Shown: positions 22,885 through 34,149, counted from the first letter of the stretch. The stretch: DNA of 64,000 nt from Toxonevra muliebris (GCA_963691655.1 OY829327.1:68336079-68400078); one strand, 5' to 3'. A program made the numbers and translations. Notes: a model not told the origin generated them from the letters alone.

Positions 22885-24180
22885 ATAGTTTTTTTTTTAA
22901 TATTATAATCGTTATAACACTTCTTGCAAAACATCTGTTAAAAATAAGAGTATTCGAAGCCACTTTCCTTGCACCAATGAAAACTCCAGAAGAAAGCGAT
23001 TTATCAAAAATAAACAACAGCGGTTGATGTGTAATTTTTTAATAAAGCAGGCGCAAGACTATTAGCATCAGCTTGGAACGATGGCTTCAGATTAAGGATA
23101 CCTCTATAGACGTCATCCAAAGAGAGAGTGAGTGAATCAAAATATACAGGTGATCCCAAATTTTGTGGGAAATCACTCGCAACAGTCAAATCAGAGCCAG
23201 AAACAAAATTTGAACAAAATAAGTCAGCAAAAAAATTAGCAATTTCCACTGGTGAGATCGAGCACCTATCATTAGCACAGACTGACAGAAAACTTTAGGA
23301 TTGGATTTTAAGTTAGCCTTATAATTAAGGATATAATTTTTTCGAGAGAGACGGTATATTATTTGCACAGCAAACTTTAATCTGATCAATAAAAATTTCA
23401 AAACATTTAGAGGCATCAGCACTCAAAAACATGTCCCAATCAAGATTAAGATGATAATGATCTAGCTTGCGAAAGTCACAGACTTTAAAATTAATACCAG
23501 TATACTGATTAACAGGAGGAACAGTAGAAAAATCATAAAATTCAAATTATAGTATTAAACAAACATGGTGCATATCAGTAGAAGAAAATGGAAAGTGGCA
23601 TTCAGATAAATTAAAATTAATTAGCTTATTAACAAAACTATTGATTTGACGTAAATCAAGGCTAGATATGGAATCAATCAAATAAATTTCAGAAAGGCTA
23701 TTAACATTATTACAAATAAGGTAAACACTATCATCCAAATGAGACCAAGAAATATTACATAGGTTAAAGTCACCTAAGATACAGAAATGATTATTACCCT
23801 TAGAAGGTGCATCTAAAACTAGAGACGAGATGTTGTCAACATGGGCTTTATATAATGAATCAGAGCTATATCGAGAAGAATGTAGTTTACGTTGGACAGC
23901 AATCACAACACCACTTCCTCTGGAGAGTCCAGTTTTAGCAGCATCTCTGTCCTTGCGAAAAATATTGTAAAGTTGTGGATCAAAGAACTCCTCATAAAAG
24001 AAGTCAGCATTTAACCAGGTTTCGATGAGAACGATGATATCAAAGTCAAGATGTGAGCTTTTCGAACGGAACAAATGAGATTTCGCTCTGAAGGCAGACA
24101 CATTTTGAAAGTAGATTTTAAAATGATTATTTCTGAAGAATATATTTTGAGTAGTGGCCATAATTGTAGAAGACAGTGAA
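22885..24180 (-). pseudogene. CR1/Jockey-like LINE ORF2: endonuclease, linker, start of RT
   Basis: The 204-codon frame 24161-23547 holds an endonuclease/exonuclease/phosphatase domain: IYFQNVSAFRAK (start), LIETWLN with its metal-binding Glu, SRGSGVVIAV, and LGDFNL. Minus frames 23500-23004 give the linker, ending in ILNLKPSFQADANSLAPAL, the pre-RT phrase normally LK...GPDG. Then FDKSLSSGVFIGARKVASNT at 23011-22945 corresponds to F..SL..G.FP..WK...ITP at the beginning of RT. The RT palm with YADD is missing, and part of the endonuclease C-terminus is deleted. The element is therefore truncated at its 3' end, unlike the usual 5' truncation of LINEs. Confidence 0.75.
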
Positions 24181-24211
24181 TCAAATGCATCATAATGAGG
24201 TGCATTGAGAT

Positions 24212-26095
24212 TTACTTGTTTTTTGATGGACGTTCAATATTTGTGGATTAGGACGGTGGATTAGGGACAAACCTGTGACCCACAATATCACTAGGCCAGA
24301 AATCCTTCGATACAATGCGATCAAACACCTCAGCAGAAGGTATGATCTTGAATGAGGCGATTTGACGTTCAGATTGTGCAGCAAGCTTGAAACAATTAAT
24401 TTCATAAGAAGATGTACCAAGTTTAAAGTTGATTTACGCTGATACATCAGATTCAGATGTAGACCTGGCTAGCCTTGAGACAGAGATGGACATGCATACA
24501 GGAATCACTGATAGACATACTGACGGTGGTGATACCTCAAGAGGTGACGAATTCGGTGAGGAGAAGACAATAGATCATTGATCAGGAACAATTAGTTGTA
24601 GGTTATCAACCAAAGATGGTCGTGCGGCAGCAGCATAAGAAGTCGAAGCGGTAGTAGCAGATGCAGTAACAGCAAGCATAACAGCAGTAGACATTGCAAC
24701 AGCAGCAGCAGGCCTAGCAGCACGCATAGCATGAGTAATAAGCGAAGCAGAAGCAGCAAGCTTAGCATCAGTAGCAGGCGGAGCAGCACCAGCAGGCAGA
24801 GCAACAACACCGGCAGGCAGAGCAACAACACCGGCAGGCAGATCAGCGACTGCGGCAGGCTGAGCAGCAGCAGTGGGCAGAGCAGGAAAAGCAGCAGCAG
24901 CAGTAGGCAGAGCAGCAACGGCAGCAGATACAAACGATGAACAGCTGATATCAGCCAGAGAACCATTATTACTAATTGATGGACTATAGTTACGAATGGC
25001 GCGCATTTCAGCTAAAAGATTTCCAAAATTCCATGCATGCTCACTTGAGAGATTAGACAATTGATTCTCCATATTAGAGGAAAACAGCAAGGGCGCAGAC
25101 AGTGTAGTAGGAGTGGGAGAAGCAACACGAGTGTAATTAAATTCAGAATTATAGTTTGATATGTTATTAGGTTGGAGTGGCTGTCGAGAGACACACTTAG
25201 ACCTGAACGGCCCATTGTGATACCACATAGTTGGACTTACAGTTTAACGCCGATTCCGAACGGTAGTGTGGCAATTTTTTTATCGGCTTGGTGGTTTTGC
25301 CATTACCAACCAATGTGTGTTCCTGGACACTATCTTATAATTCTCATATAGTTCATATTGATAGTGAATATAAGAAAGTTATGAAAATTAACCACCAGAC
25401 GAAGTCGGGAATCGAACCCAAATTTCCCAGATGAAAGTCTAGTGCACTACCTACTAGACTATCGAGATCGTCTTGATAGGTTATTAGAACCCACAAAATC
25501 TTTGATAACAGTTAAAAGTCTATTTAATTCAGACACCATAAATGATTTAAGCTCAGTAATTTAGTCGTTAATTGACTTACATTTTGATTCAATGATATTA
25601 AGCATACTATTAACACCAGGTTTACGCGATTCCAGGACTGAATCATATCTTTTGCAGATACACCAAAGCATTCTTCACAAAAATATCCAAGATTACGATT
25701 ACCTTGGTTCTTGAAATTCTCAAGTTGTACTTGCCACAGAAATCTTTCATTGAGAAAAGATTTCTGACAAGAATAAGCAGCAAAAGAAAGTAAATTATAG
25801 CAAGCGAGACAGGCAGCAGCAGCAGCAAATACAATGAGTTATAGTTGTAGTTAAATTGCGAGAAAATGTTAAGAGTACAACTGACGACTGAATCAATGAT
25901 GTTATATGCTCCCGAAAAGTAGTTGTTAGTAGTAATTCGCAAATATTTATAATTGCAAAATATATAAGTTTATAAATTGTAATATTAAGCGTTAAAAATC
26001 GCTTTTAGGAATAATTAAAAACTAAAAGCAAAAATTAAATCGAAGAACGAAAATTAAAGCGCAAAAACACGTCAAACCACTTTGGGAGTTGCCAG
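24212..26095 (-). pseudogene. CR1/Jockey-like LINE 5' region and ORF1, split by a SINE
   Basis: From about 26095 down there is an AT-rich leader. ORF1-like minus frames follow with a cysteine-bearing GYFCEECFGV near 25690 (PHD-like position) and a coiled-coil-like NIIESKCKSI ... ITELKSFMVSELNRLL near 25600-25510. The SINE at 25171-25479 interrupts it. The 217-codon continuation (25228-24575) is extraordinarily Ala/Pro/Val-rich, including tandem VALPAGV units from a 21-bp repeat at about 24792-24854. After a stop, FKLGTSSYEINCFKLAAQS and DFWPSDIVGHRFVP (24435-24250) match the C-terminal ORF1 domain of these LINEs. Several stops make it dead. The first 19 codons of the 217-codon frame come from the SINE tail. 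Confidence 0.7.
25171..25479 (-). mobile_element. tRNA-derived SINE (family 1) inserted in LINE ORF1
   Basis: This is a minus-strand copy of the SINE best seen at 43437-43745. The head near 25472 has the A-box-like TAGTCTAGTAGGTAG and the B box GGGTTCGATTCCC; the tail is the pre-CCTAA region. GTTATTAG flanks both sides (25163-25170 and 25480-25487), giving the target duplication. It lies inside the coiled-coil part of the LINE ORF1, so it is younger than that LINE copy. Confidence 0.85.
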
Positions 26096-27490
26096 ATTGA
26101 ATATTATTGAGATAAATTTTTTTTTTGTTATAATCCTTTTTAACTATGTATTTTTTTGTTCTTTAATTTTTTTCTATGTTCGTACTATATTCTAACTGCT
26201 GCGTACTTCATTTCTTTCGTAAGAACGCAAGACATATGGTAACATTTATATAAGGGTGATTCCATTGTATTTTTAGTAAACACATTTAAAAAAACACTTA
26301 CTTTCTATGATATTTGTAAGCATTTTGTGAAAAAATGTCTGTTCTTAGAAAAGTCTAACATATGTATGTGTTTTTCAAGCCCAATTTTTAGAATTTACTT
26401 CGTGTCAATAGCGAAAGCTACTTCGGGCGACAACATAAATCAGGAAGTGGTGTCGAAATGAAAGTTGTTATATAAAACAGAATGCAAAAATGAAATGCGA
26501 AAAATGCGTAGTAGTCATTCTCTCGTTTTCTTTTTAAATCAAAACGGCTTCTTTTATTTTTTTTTTTTAATAAAATCACTGTTGCCATATCAGGGGATTT
26601 CCTGCTACTAGTTTTGTTAAAATTTTGTGGGAATTTTAAAGGAAAGAATTTTTTTGGATGAATTTAGTTTCCTGTTGAGTGATTTTTTTCTACTACTGCG
26701 ACAAGCATTTTTTCAGTTTGACTAAGGGAATTTGCAAATTAAATTCTTTTTTAGTTGAACAACTATCGTAACAATTTTTCTCCCAATTCCTTTTCAAAAT
26801 TTCCTTTGGTTTTACATTAGACATGTGTTTACACTTTTAGAAAATTCTTTATATCGATAATTAATCGAAAAGAAATTATTTATGAAATCATTATCATAGA
26901 ATATGCCGAAAAAATGTAAGTGAATTGTGAATGCACCCTTACTATTTTATTGCACACGAGCTAACGTTCATTTTGGTCTATGACTTACTGAAAATCTCAA
27001 AGCTGTTTAATAAACAATGCAAAACTTGAATGTTACAAACATTTTCAATATATAAAATCCATAAATAATTTAATATTAAACCCAGACCAATATGAACGTT
27101 AGTGACTTTACGAAATGATCGCACGTTTGTTAATTCTCCCCAAACGCATTGATGATATATAACAATAATAGTAATTAGTTTAAAATAAAATATTTGTAAG
27201 ATAAATATATATATAAGTGTGAAAATAGTGCACACAAGACAAAATAATGGTCTTTAATAACTTTTTCAGAATTAGAGAAAATTCGTTTGACATATCTGGC
27301 AGCATTGTTGAAGTGTAATTGCGTCGCATCTTTTGTGGTTATTTCAGTAGCCATTGGAAATTTAATTCGTTTTATCGGGCAGCGCACGCGTAATTTCATC
27401 ATCAAAAGTTAAGTGCAAACATTTTTAATACTAAAAAATTATATTTTATAAATAAATAAAATGAATGTTAAATTTTGTATTCAATAAAAA
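26096..27490. other. Non-coding stretch with a weak inverted repeat
   Basis: No gene is visible. TAAGGGTGATTC at 26251 and the reverse complement of 26930-26941 (TAAGGGTGCATTC) could be the ends of a 690-bp MITE, but only about 12 bases match. The 85- and 76-codon minus frames at its right edge have no motif. Confidence 0.4.
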
Positions 27491-27500
27491 AAAGTGAAAA

Positions 27501-28412
27501 TGGTGCCAAAAAGACCAAGATCCGCAATAATGGAAAGTAGGGAAATTGTGAATTTATTGTTTTCAAATCCTGCTCAGCACCATCAACCGAGCTATAATGC
27601 AAATATTGTGCAGCATAAGCAAGTTGATGATGATATACAAGATTTGAAGACCTAAGCTACAATTTAGAGCCATCAGCCTCTCCACGCTATGTCTATATCC
27701 CACGCGAAGGCAAAGTTCTGTGCAAAAGCACACGTGAAGAATTAGGAAGTTGGTGTGTTAAACACAATATATCGAATGTAGCTATGAATGACCCCTTATT
27801 TATTTTGCGTGATAAAATTGACGGACTGCCAAAAGATGTGCGAACTTTAAAAAAAAAACTCCAAAAGACATTCCTATTACGCCATTAGGCGATGGTGCAT
27901 ATGTTCACTACGGTTTAAAAGACTGTTTAACAGACTTTCTGCTTGAGATGAGCTTGAATCAATACAATATAGATTTAAATTTTAATGTCGATGGATTACC
28001 CATTTCTAAAAGTTCTTTGAAACAAATTTGGCCTATTTTAGTTAATGTAAATGGTACGGATGCAGTTTTTGTGGTTGGAATTTGTTGTGGCAATTCTAAG
28101 CCATCAGACGATAATTTATTTTTAAAACCTTTTGCTGATGAATTAAACGAAATTTTATCAAATAGTTTGTGCTTTGAAGATAAAACTTATTTATTAAAAT
28201 GTCGTGCATTTATTTGCGATGCTCCAGCCAGAGCTCTAATATTAGGAACAAAAGGGCACTCCGGCTACCATTGCTGTATAAAATGTTTGCAAAACGGTGA
28301 ACATAAAAATCCCCGCATGGTATTTAATTTTAACTTCAACTTACAGCAGTTGCATGTGTGGCCGCAGGGTAACTACAAAGCAGATGATTTTCAACATTGT
28401 TTCATAAGGTAG
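27501..28412 (+). pseudogene. Transposase-like gene N-terminal half, with frame breaks
   Basis: The start MVPKRPRSAIMESREIVNLL opens a basic N-terminus. After frame changes near 27650 and 27860 comes a clean 154-codon frame containing LNFNVDGLPISKSSLKQIWP, VFVVGICCGNSKPSDDNLFL, CRAFICDAPARALILGTKGH, then a Cys pattern HCCIKC. This arrangement (I.IDGLPLSKSS..QFWPIL, then V.KPN, then .ADAPA, then GC.KC) belongs to a repeat-associated family of animal genes that I believe is transposase-derived (CACTA/tnp2-like or KDZ-like; I cannot decide). The C-terminal half is missing; similarity ends near 28412, where hAT-type terminal sequence soon begins. Confidence 0.6.
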
Positions 28413-28439
28413 TATTTTGGCTGCTGTCCATTCTTGAAT

Positions 28440-28617
28440 TTTAATGTTGTAAAATGAGGTAAAAAATTACAATGTTTCGATAAAAAATTTTGTTAAGATT
28501 ATTCAGGAAATAGATTATTCAGCGGTGCATTTAGTGTTTTTTAAATTAAAAAAACGCGCTGAGCTAAATCACTTTTTTCCCGCGTTTAGTGGGAAAAGCG
28601 CTGAGCTGGCCACACTG
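28440..28617. mobile_element. hAT element right end
   Basis: The sequence ends CTGGCCACACTG; its reverse complement, CAGTGTGGCCAG, is a typical hAT terminus. The 120 bases inside it match, inverted, the left end of the element at 35801 (shared AAATCACTTTTTTCCGCG, GCGCTGAG and AAAACGCG blocks). Its left end was not found and may have been lost where the transposase-like gene stops. It is a second copy of the 35.8-kb family. Confidence 0.65.
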
Positions 28618-28876
28618 GTACACGACGAAAGCATTCAGTCGGTGGTGAAACTTCAGTAGGTTGTACTCGCGCTATTTATGTTTTGCACTGATAAAAATGT
28701 TTGACCACGAATCGGAATTTAATTTTTTGTTTGCTGAATTTTTAGGCAAGTCTAAATGCGCGTTGGCACGCGTCTTTCTAGACAGGACGGACTAAATTCA
28801 TTTTGAATATGAATTTATTAGGAATGAGGAGAAAACAAATTTAATATTACAATTTAAAAAATTTTTTTTTCAAAAA

Positions 28877-30764
28877 ATGATTTCCGATTCTTCAGTTGAA
28901 GATGAAAACGCATCTTTGCAGTGTCAAAAGGTTGTTTCTTTGGCATTGGCAAAGAGAGACCGTCCATTTGATGATGGAATATTTTTTAAGGAACTCAGTC
29001 AAGAGGTTTTAGAGTGCTTCGGGAGAAAAGGTGCGGAATTGCCGAAAATCATCAACACAATACCGTTGTGTAGACAAACTATAACTCGTCGGACAAAGGA
29101 GAGGAATGACTGCAAGTTTTTTTTGATATGCTTAGACGAAAGTACAGATATAAGCGACTTGAGTAAGCTAATTATATGCATAAAAACTGTAGATGAACAT
29201 TTTTCAACTTCTGATGAAATACTTGAGTTGGTAGCAGCAATGCCAACTAATTTTTTCTCTCTCCCCGATAACCCTCGAGAAATTCCCCGATTTTCAATCG
29301 AATTCCCCGCATTTCACAAAAACGCAATTGACCTCAGTGAGTGTTATTTTAAGGCAACCCTGAACTTTCTCGGTCCAAAACTTAACAAATTTTTATGGGA
29401 CTGGTAGATTAATAGAAACGTATTTTCTAACTCCGGAATTCTTAACATGTAAGCTTCAGCCCACTTTTGGACATTAAAGCTCTCAAAGACATGGGATTTC
29501 TTTTGACTCAAATAAAAAATGGCAAAAACTTTGTTTTGATAAAAACGGGTTCAAAGTTTTGACTATCGGTTTTTAACATATAAAATATAATTCATTTTCT
29601 TTATGATGGCTGACCGTAATTTATAAGTTTACAGATTAGTCAGCAATGATTAAGAGTTAATCAGGAGGTGCTGGACGAAGGCATAGTTAAGCCTTTCTGA
29701 ACGGCCGAAAGGGAAGTCGAAGAGCCACGCGACTTTTTTGGCCTGACTGACACTCGCCGCTATAATCGTCTATATCTACGAAAGCACTCTGTGTTCTCTG
29801 ACATTTTTACAAAGTACTATCGAAATAGAATACTTTCAAATAGCACACAAACCAATAAATTGCAGGGCCTACTTAAGAAAATGTAAAGATTTTAAGACCC
29901 AAAATATGAAATATTTCATAAGTTAAACGTTTTGTTTTACATTATATAAAATTTGACAAAAAATATTCTACAGACTTTAATTACTAAAAGCTGAACGACT
30001 TCAAATTCCCCGCAAAAAACAGCTCATTCCCCGATTCCCCGCACCAAGTAAAATTCCCCGCAAGTTGGCATCGCTGGTTGGTAGTAACAATGCATAGTAA
30101 TGTTAAAGGAAGGACATTATACAATATTATCAATCAACAAGCATTTTTTTTTTTTTGCTGACAAAAATAAATTAAGTTCAGTTTGTATAAATGGCGCCAA
30201 GGTCATGACTGGAAAAAAGAAGGATTAATAGCTTATTTTTTGAAAGACAACATCGATATTACGACATTTCATTGCAATATTCATCAGCAGTCTCTTTTTA
30301 GCAAGTCACTGAATATTTTAAGTACAATATTGGCATTGCAAAGACTTTTAGAATTAAGAAAAGATATAATTACATTTTTGGAACCAGACGTTCTTTCACA
30401 AGAGCTGTTAATCATTCAAAAATACCAGATTTTCTTTTAGGTTTAGCATTTTTGTGCGATATTACCCAATTTCTGAACCAATTAAATATAATGCTACAAT
30501 CAGCTGATTTTTTAATTGATAGTCACTATTGAAGAGTTTGACACAAAAATAAATATTTTAATGATTCAGTTTAAAAACAATGACTTAAAAAATATGTTAC
30601 ATGTAAGTGATATAGTTGCCGAATATTCCAATCACCTTAACCTAAAACAAAACTATGTTGTTTTTGAATCATTGATTTCGAAAATTTTAGACTCAATAGA
30701 TCTGTATAGGAAGCCTTTAACTAGTAATATTAAGTATATTATATTAAGTATTATTATTTTGTAA
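28877..30764 (+). pseudogene. hAT transposase pseudogene (ZBED5/SCAND3-like group), split by a MITE
   Basis: The first part (28877-29234) reads KVVSLALAKRDRPFDDGIFF, ELPKIINTIPLCRQTITRR, then ICLDESTDISDLSKLIICI. DESTDISD holds the first catalytic Asp of this hAT group. The frame is broken by the element at 29235-30076. It resumes with phrases of the same family: TGKKEGLIAYFL, TFHCNIHQQSLFSKSLNIL (30265-30320, the conserved CH..H region), LLGLAFLCDITQFLNQLN (30436-30490), and a helical VTIEEFDTKINILMIQF. A piece before the CNIHQQ region and the C-terminal dimerisation domain are missing. Confidence 0.75.
29235..30076. mobile_element. 842-bp hAT-type MITE inside a hAT transposase gene
   Basis: GTTGGTAG flanks both sides (29227-29234 and 30077-30084), a perfect 8-bp duplication. 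The left end CAGCAATGCCAACT is matched by the reverse complement of the right end, CAGCGATGCCAACT. AATTCCCCG-type repeats are clustered at both ends (29258-29310 and 30003-30062), as subterminal repeats often are in hAT elements. No transposase is present. It put new 3' codons and a stop on the host hAT frame. Confidence 0.9.
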
Positions 30765-30769
30765 ACGTA

Positions 30770-31470
30770 GCACTATGAGTAAAAAGACTATATGTATTTC
30801 CCTGGCCAAAATCTCAATTTTAAAGTTTTCTAAAAGGCACCACTTCTATTTTTTTTCATAATGTAAAAACTCCACTTATAACTGATTCACACTTTTTTAG
30901 TTCTATAACTGTTCACCATTAGATGGTAAGCTATTGAACTTGCAATTTTATTTTAAATGGAAAGTAAAGAAGTAGGGATGGCCGATACATGCAAGAATAT
31001 CGATATATACATATGTATCAAAGAATTTTGAGCTTTTTGACGATATCAAAAAAATCGCATCAAAAATATATCATTCAAAATAATATACATAAAATTTCAT
31101 CATGAAAATTGCCGATATATCAATTATCGAATACCTTTTTTCACAAAAATACATACTTACTTTTTATATTTCATTAGAAAAAACCAAACGTATGCATTTT
31201 ATAATTTTAAGTATAAATAATTATATATATTTTTTAACATAATACATTTTATATAACAAAACTTATAGATAAGTGAACAGTTCATAAATTAATAAGCATA
31301 AAAAACTGTGGCTTACAGTTAGTGTTATTTCGATACCCACACAGTATCGATACTTTTACTCATAACTTGCATCGAATAAAAGTATCGATGCCACCAGAAA
31401 TATCGGAAAAAAGTATCGGGTATGTACTTGTATCGAATACTCGTTTAAAGAGACGAATTACACTACTCAA
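30770..31470. repeat. ATCGAT-rich repeat region
   Basis: Many ATCGATA/TATCGAT and GTATCGAT motifs cluster at 31000-31130 and 31330-31440, with GGGATGGCCGATAC at 30977 resembling a hAT-like terminus. The matching end was not found. No gene is visible. The 66-codon plus frame is a chance frame through the repeats. Confidence 0.4.
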
Positions 31471-31800
31471 CATCCTTTCTCTGAGGACGCCACTCAGTTT
31501 TCAGCCTATAATTCCTCAATAGTCCTTGTTGAATCCTTTTAGGCATATATATTTCTTTTCACCATGGCCCACAAATTTTCTATAAGATTTATGTTAGGCC
31601 ATTATGGTGCCGAGTCCAACAGTTATTCCCATTATCGATTAGCCACTTCTTGGTGGCAGTAGCAGCATGTTTTTGGTCGTTGCAATGCATAAAAACATCC
31701 TCCTTGCCCGGTTAGATTGCGAATATGTCCAAACTTGGCTGGAGGGAGTCTTGTGTATTTTTATCTTATATTTTTAAGAGCCATTTGCGGTAATGCGAAT
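31470..31800 (-). pseudogene. Tc1-type transposase C-terminal relic
   Basis: Minus frames read GKEDVFMHCNDQKHAATATK then KWLIDNGNN, matching Tc1 transposase around the second catalytic Asp (normally Q.DNDPKH). Then NINLIENLWA, near 31610-31560, matches the phrase NPIENLW holding the third catalytic acidic residue. One frame change separates them. The N-terminal two thirds are missing. Confidence 0.7.
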
Positions 31801-32034
31801 TCGGATATTCGCGTCACTAAAGCTGCTACACATGCATTGCAAATGCATTTTTCGCTTAAGTGCACAAAATTTTCTGGAAAATAATGAAATGCAGCTACGC
31901 GAATTATACTGTATTTATTTTTAGAATGTACATTTTATTGTTTTTTATTATTTATTTATTTTATTCATTTGTAATCCAAAGCAAAATAAAATGAAGCTAA
32001 AACGTTTCGTAGAAATATATTAATTTTTTATGTA

Positions 32035-32460
32035 CAGTTCTTCACAGAAATGAGTATACACCTTGATTTCAAAAAATTTTAATTATTGAAAAACTTAATT
32101 AAGTAATTTAATTTTTTTAAAAGGAATAGTATGTACGTATTTATGAAAGAAATTTAAAAAAAAAGTAAGTAAAATACATGCCACAAAATTAAGTATACAC
32201 TTGCAAAATTTTAATTACGGTTTTTTAAACACTATAGCATTGAAAAGCATTTAAAAGTCTTTCCAGTTTTTTTTTGTTTGCATATTTAAAAAACGTTTAT
32301 TTTATTTCCCGCATTCGTACTGCAACTCTTGAAATAAGAGAACTACAGTCCCTGTTCAATGAATTACGGACAAGAAAAATATTTTCTGTTGTTCGACTTA
32401 AAGCAGTAATAGCGGTAAGCAAATGTTTCAAATATAATTTTTTATTTATTAATTTTTAAC
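32035..32460 (+). mobile_element. Tc1-type left end with outer and inner direct repeats
   Basis: TA followed by CAGTTCTTCACAGAAATGAG marks a possible left terminus. TTCACAGAAATGAGTATACAC at 32041 recurs about 140 bases on as CCACAAAATTAAGTATACAC at 32181 in the same orientation. This is the IR/DR layout known from Tc1-like elements. Downstream, the plus frame LEIRELQSLFNELRTRKIF then SVVRLKAVIAVS (32325-32425) may be a worn helix-turn-helix. No right end was identified. Confidence 0.5.
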
Positions 32461-32489
32461 AATAGTTTTATCAGCTTTTTAAAACAATA

Positions 32490-32860
32490 AAGAGGTGACA
32501 GGAATTACTTAATATTTGGTGACCCCACCGCAACTTTTAAGCAGCGCCTTAATTTTTTTTTGTCATACTTGACACTTTTATATTGCGGAAATTGCCCTTG
32601 TTTTCCCATATATCAAGAATATTTTGATTTAGTATTTCAATATTTGTGTTGATTCTTTGATATACTAAGGACTTTAGCTGCGCCCAAGATTTCTCTATAA
32701 GGTTTATGTTTGACTAATTACCCGACCAATACATGGAACTTCTCATTGGGGCGTCTTCTAGCAAATTGGGTTGATTCCGTGAGCACTTCAAGCCGGCATT
32801 CGTCGCTATAAATCACCTGCACAATGTGTTGAAAAATGGATATTTGAAATTATGCTTTTA
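32490..32860 (-). pseudogene. Tc1-type transposase relic
   Basis: From 32820 down, minus frames give VIYSDECRLEVLTESTQF, with SDE at the first catalytic Asp, then RRRPNEK. After a deletion of the middle, NLIEKSWAQLKSLVYQR at about 32708-32655 is the region of the third catalytic residue. The C-terminal helices follow. The segment with the second Asp is missing. It lies opposite to, and just beyond, the Tc1 left end at 32035. Confidence 0.7.
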
Positions 32861-32999
32861 CGTCTCTCATGTATGGTACGAAAATTTTTTTTTACTTCAT
32901 CCAAGTCATCATTTGTGTAGTCCGTGTTTTAATTTTTTCGTCGGGTATGCTGCAGAGAACCCCTTTGTGAAAAACTACTCGTTGGTGTTGGTTTTGTTA

Positions 33000-33706
33000 G
33001 GGCGGTGTTACACGATCAATGTTTTGCTGTCAAACAATGCAATTGTTGTTGCTTTGAAAAATTAACACTGAGCAAAAAAGAGGATGAACACATTTCACTT
33101 CAATTTTTTTACTGTCGAAAAAAACCTGCATCACTTCAAATAAAATGGGGTTGCTGAAGATGCACTGTTGCATTTTATTGGAAAATACTAATATTTTATG
33201 AAAAATATTGGACTTTTTACTAACTTATGAACACATTTTTTTTCTTTGTCACCCTTTGCGTTGTTTGGCTTTTGTTTGCTTGTAAAAATGAGTGCTGTTT
33301 AAAAAATTACTTAATAATTTTTATAAAAACATGGTAATTCAATGGCCAAGTAACAAAATGGCGGAGCTTATTTTAATAGTTCGCAAATTTTAAAGATTAT
33401 TTTTCTGTGTTTTTCATTTATAAATGCAATATTTTTTGTATAATTTGTTGCTATTTCCACCAATATTATCTCATATTGTCATTATAATTATTTTCCATCC
33501 ATTTCCATTCCAATTGTTGAATTTTCATTCACTCCAAAATACAATTAAATACTTTTTAGTTTGAAAAACATAGTTGCAGATAAAAGTATTAAAAAAATAA
33601 CATTCAGTAAAAAACTGATAGTGTAACAGGGCATCAAACAAAACGATGAAAAGAGAGTAAAAACAGAAAACATTGACAGCAAAACATTGACCGTGTAACA
33701 TCAGCC
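33000..33706 (-). mobile_element. PIF/Harbinger-type MITE, copy 3 (707 bp)
   Basis: This is an inverted copy of the elements at 7985-9532. The ends GGGCGGTGTTACACGATCAA and (reverse complement) GGCTGATGTTACACGGTCAA match those copies, with TTA on both sides (32997-32999 and 33707-33709). The interior matches base for base over long stretches. The 79-codon plus and 70-codon minus frames within it are not genes. Confidence 0.9.
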
Positions 33707-34149
33707 TTAAGCAATGATTTTTCAATGCTTTGTTCAATGAGCGAATTTCAAAAAACTTCCGATGGTAATATTTTGGAATTGGCTGAACAGATTTTAAAGT
33801 TCTTTATTCTATGTATAATATGATATCGTAGCACTTCTGGATCTTCTGGAATAAAATTGTAGTTACACTAATAAATGTATAGATGTCTATTCTGAAAATT
33901 ATTATTTTGATTTTAAGCGGCACGCTTGAGAAACTTTCACCCACTACTTTCGAGAAAAAATTTTCAAATTAGGCCTGCTTTATTAGGTTTTATTGAGAAA
34001 AATAAAAAATTTTTATAATATTATCGAAAAATAAAAATGGAGTAAAAAAAAATTGTCTTCAAATCAAATTAATTGTTAGTAAAAGGAGGATAAAAACTAC
34101 AAATGCGTCAAATTTAAGCAGTGGTGCGTTTTTTTTAGCATGAGGTGTA

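Noticed and set aside
24592..24966. 124-codon Leu-rich minus frame resembling a membrane protein
   Set aside because: It is the out-of-frame reading of the Ala/Pro-rich LINE ORF1 repeat; GCA-type repeats read as Leu in this frame.
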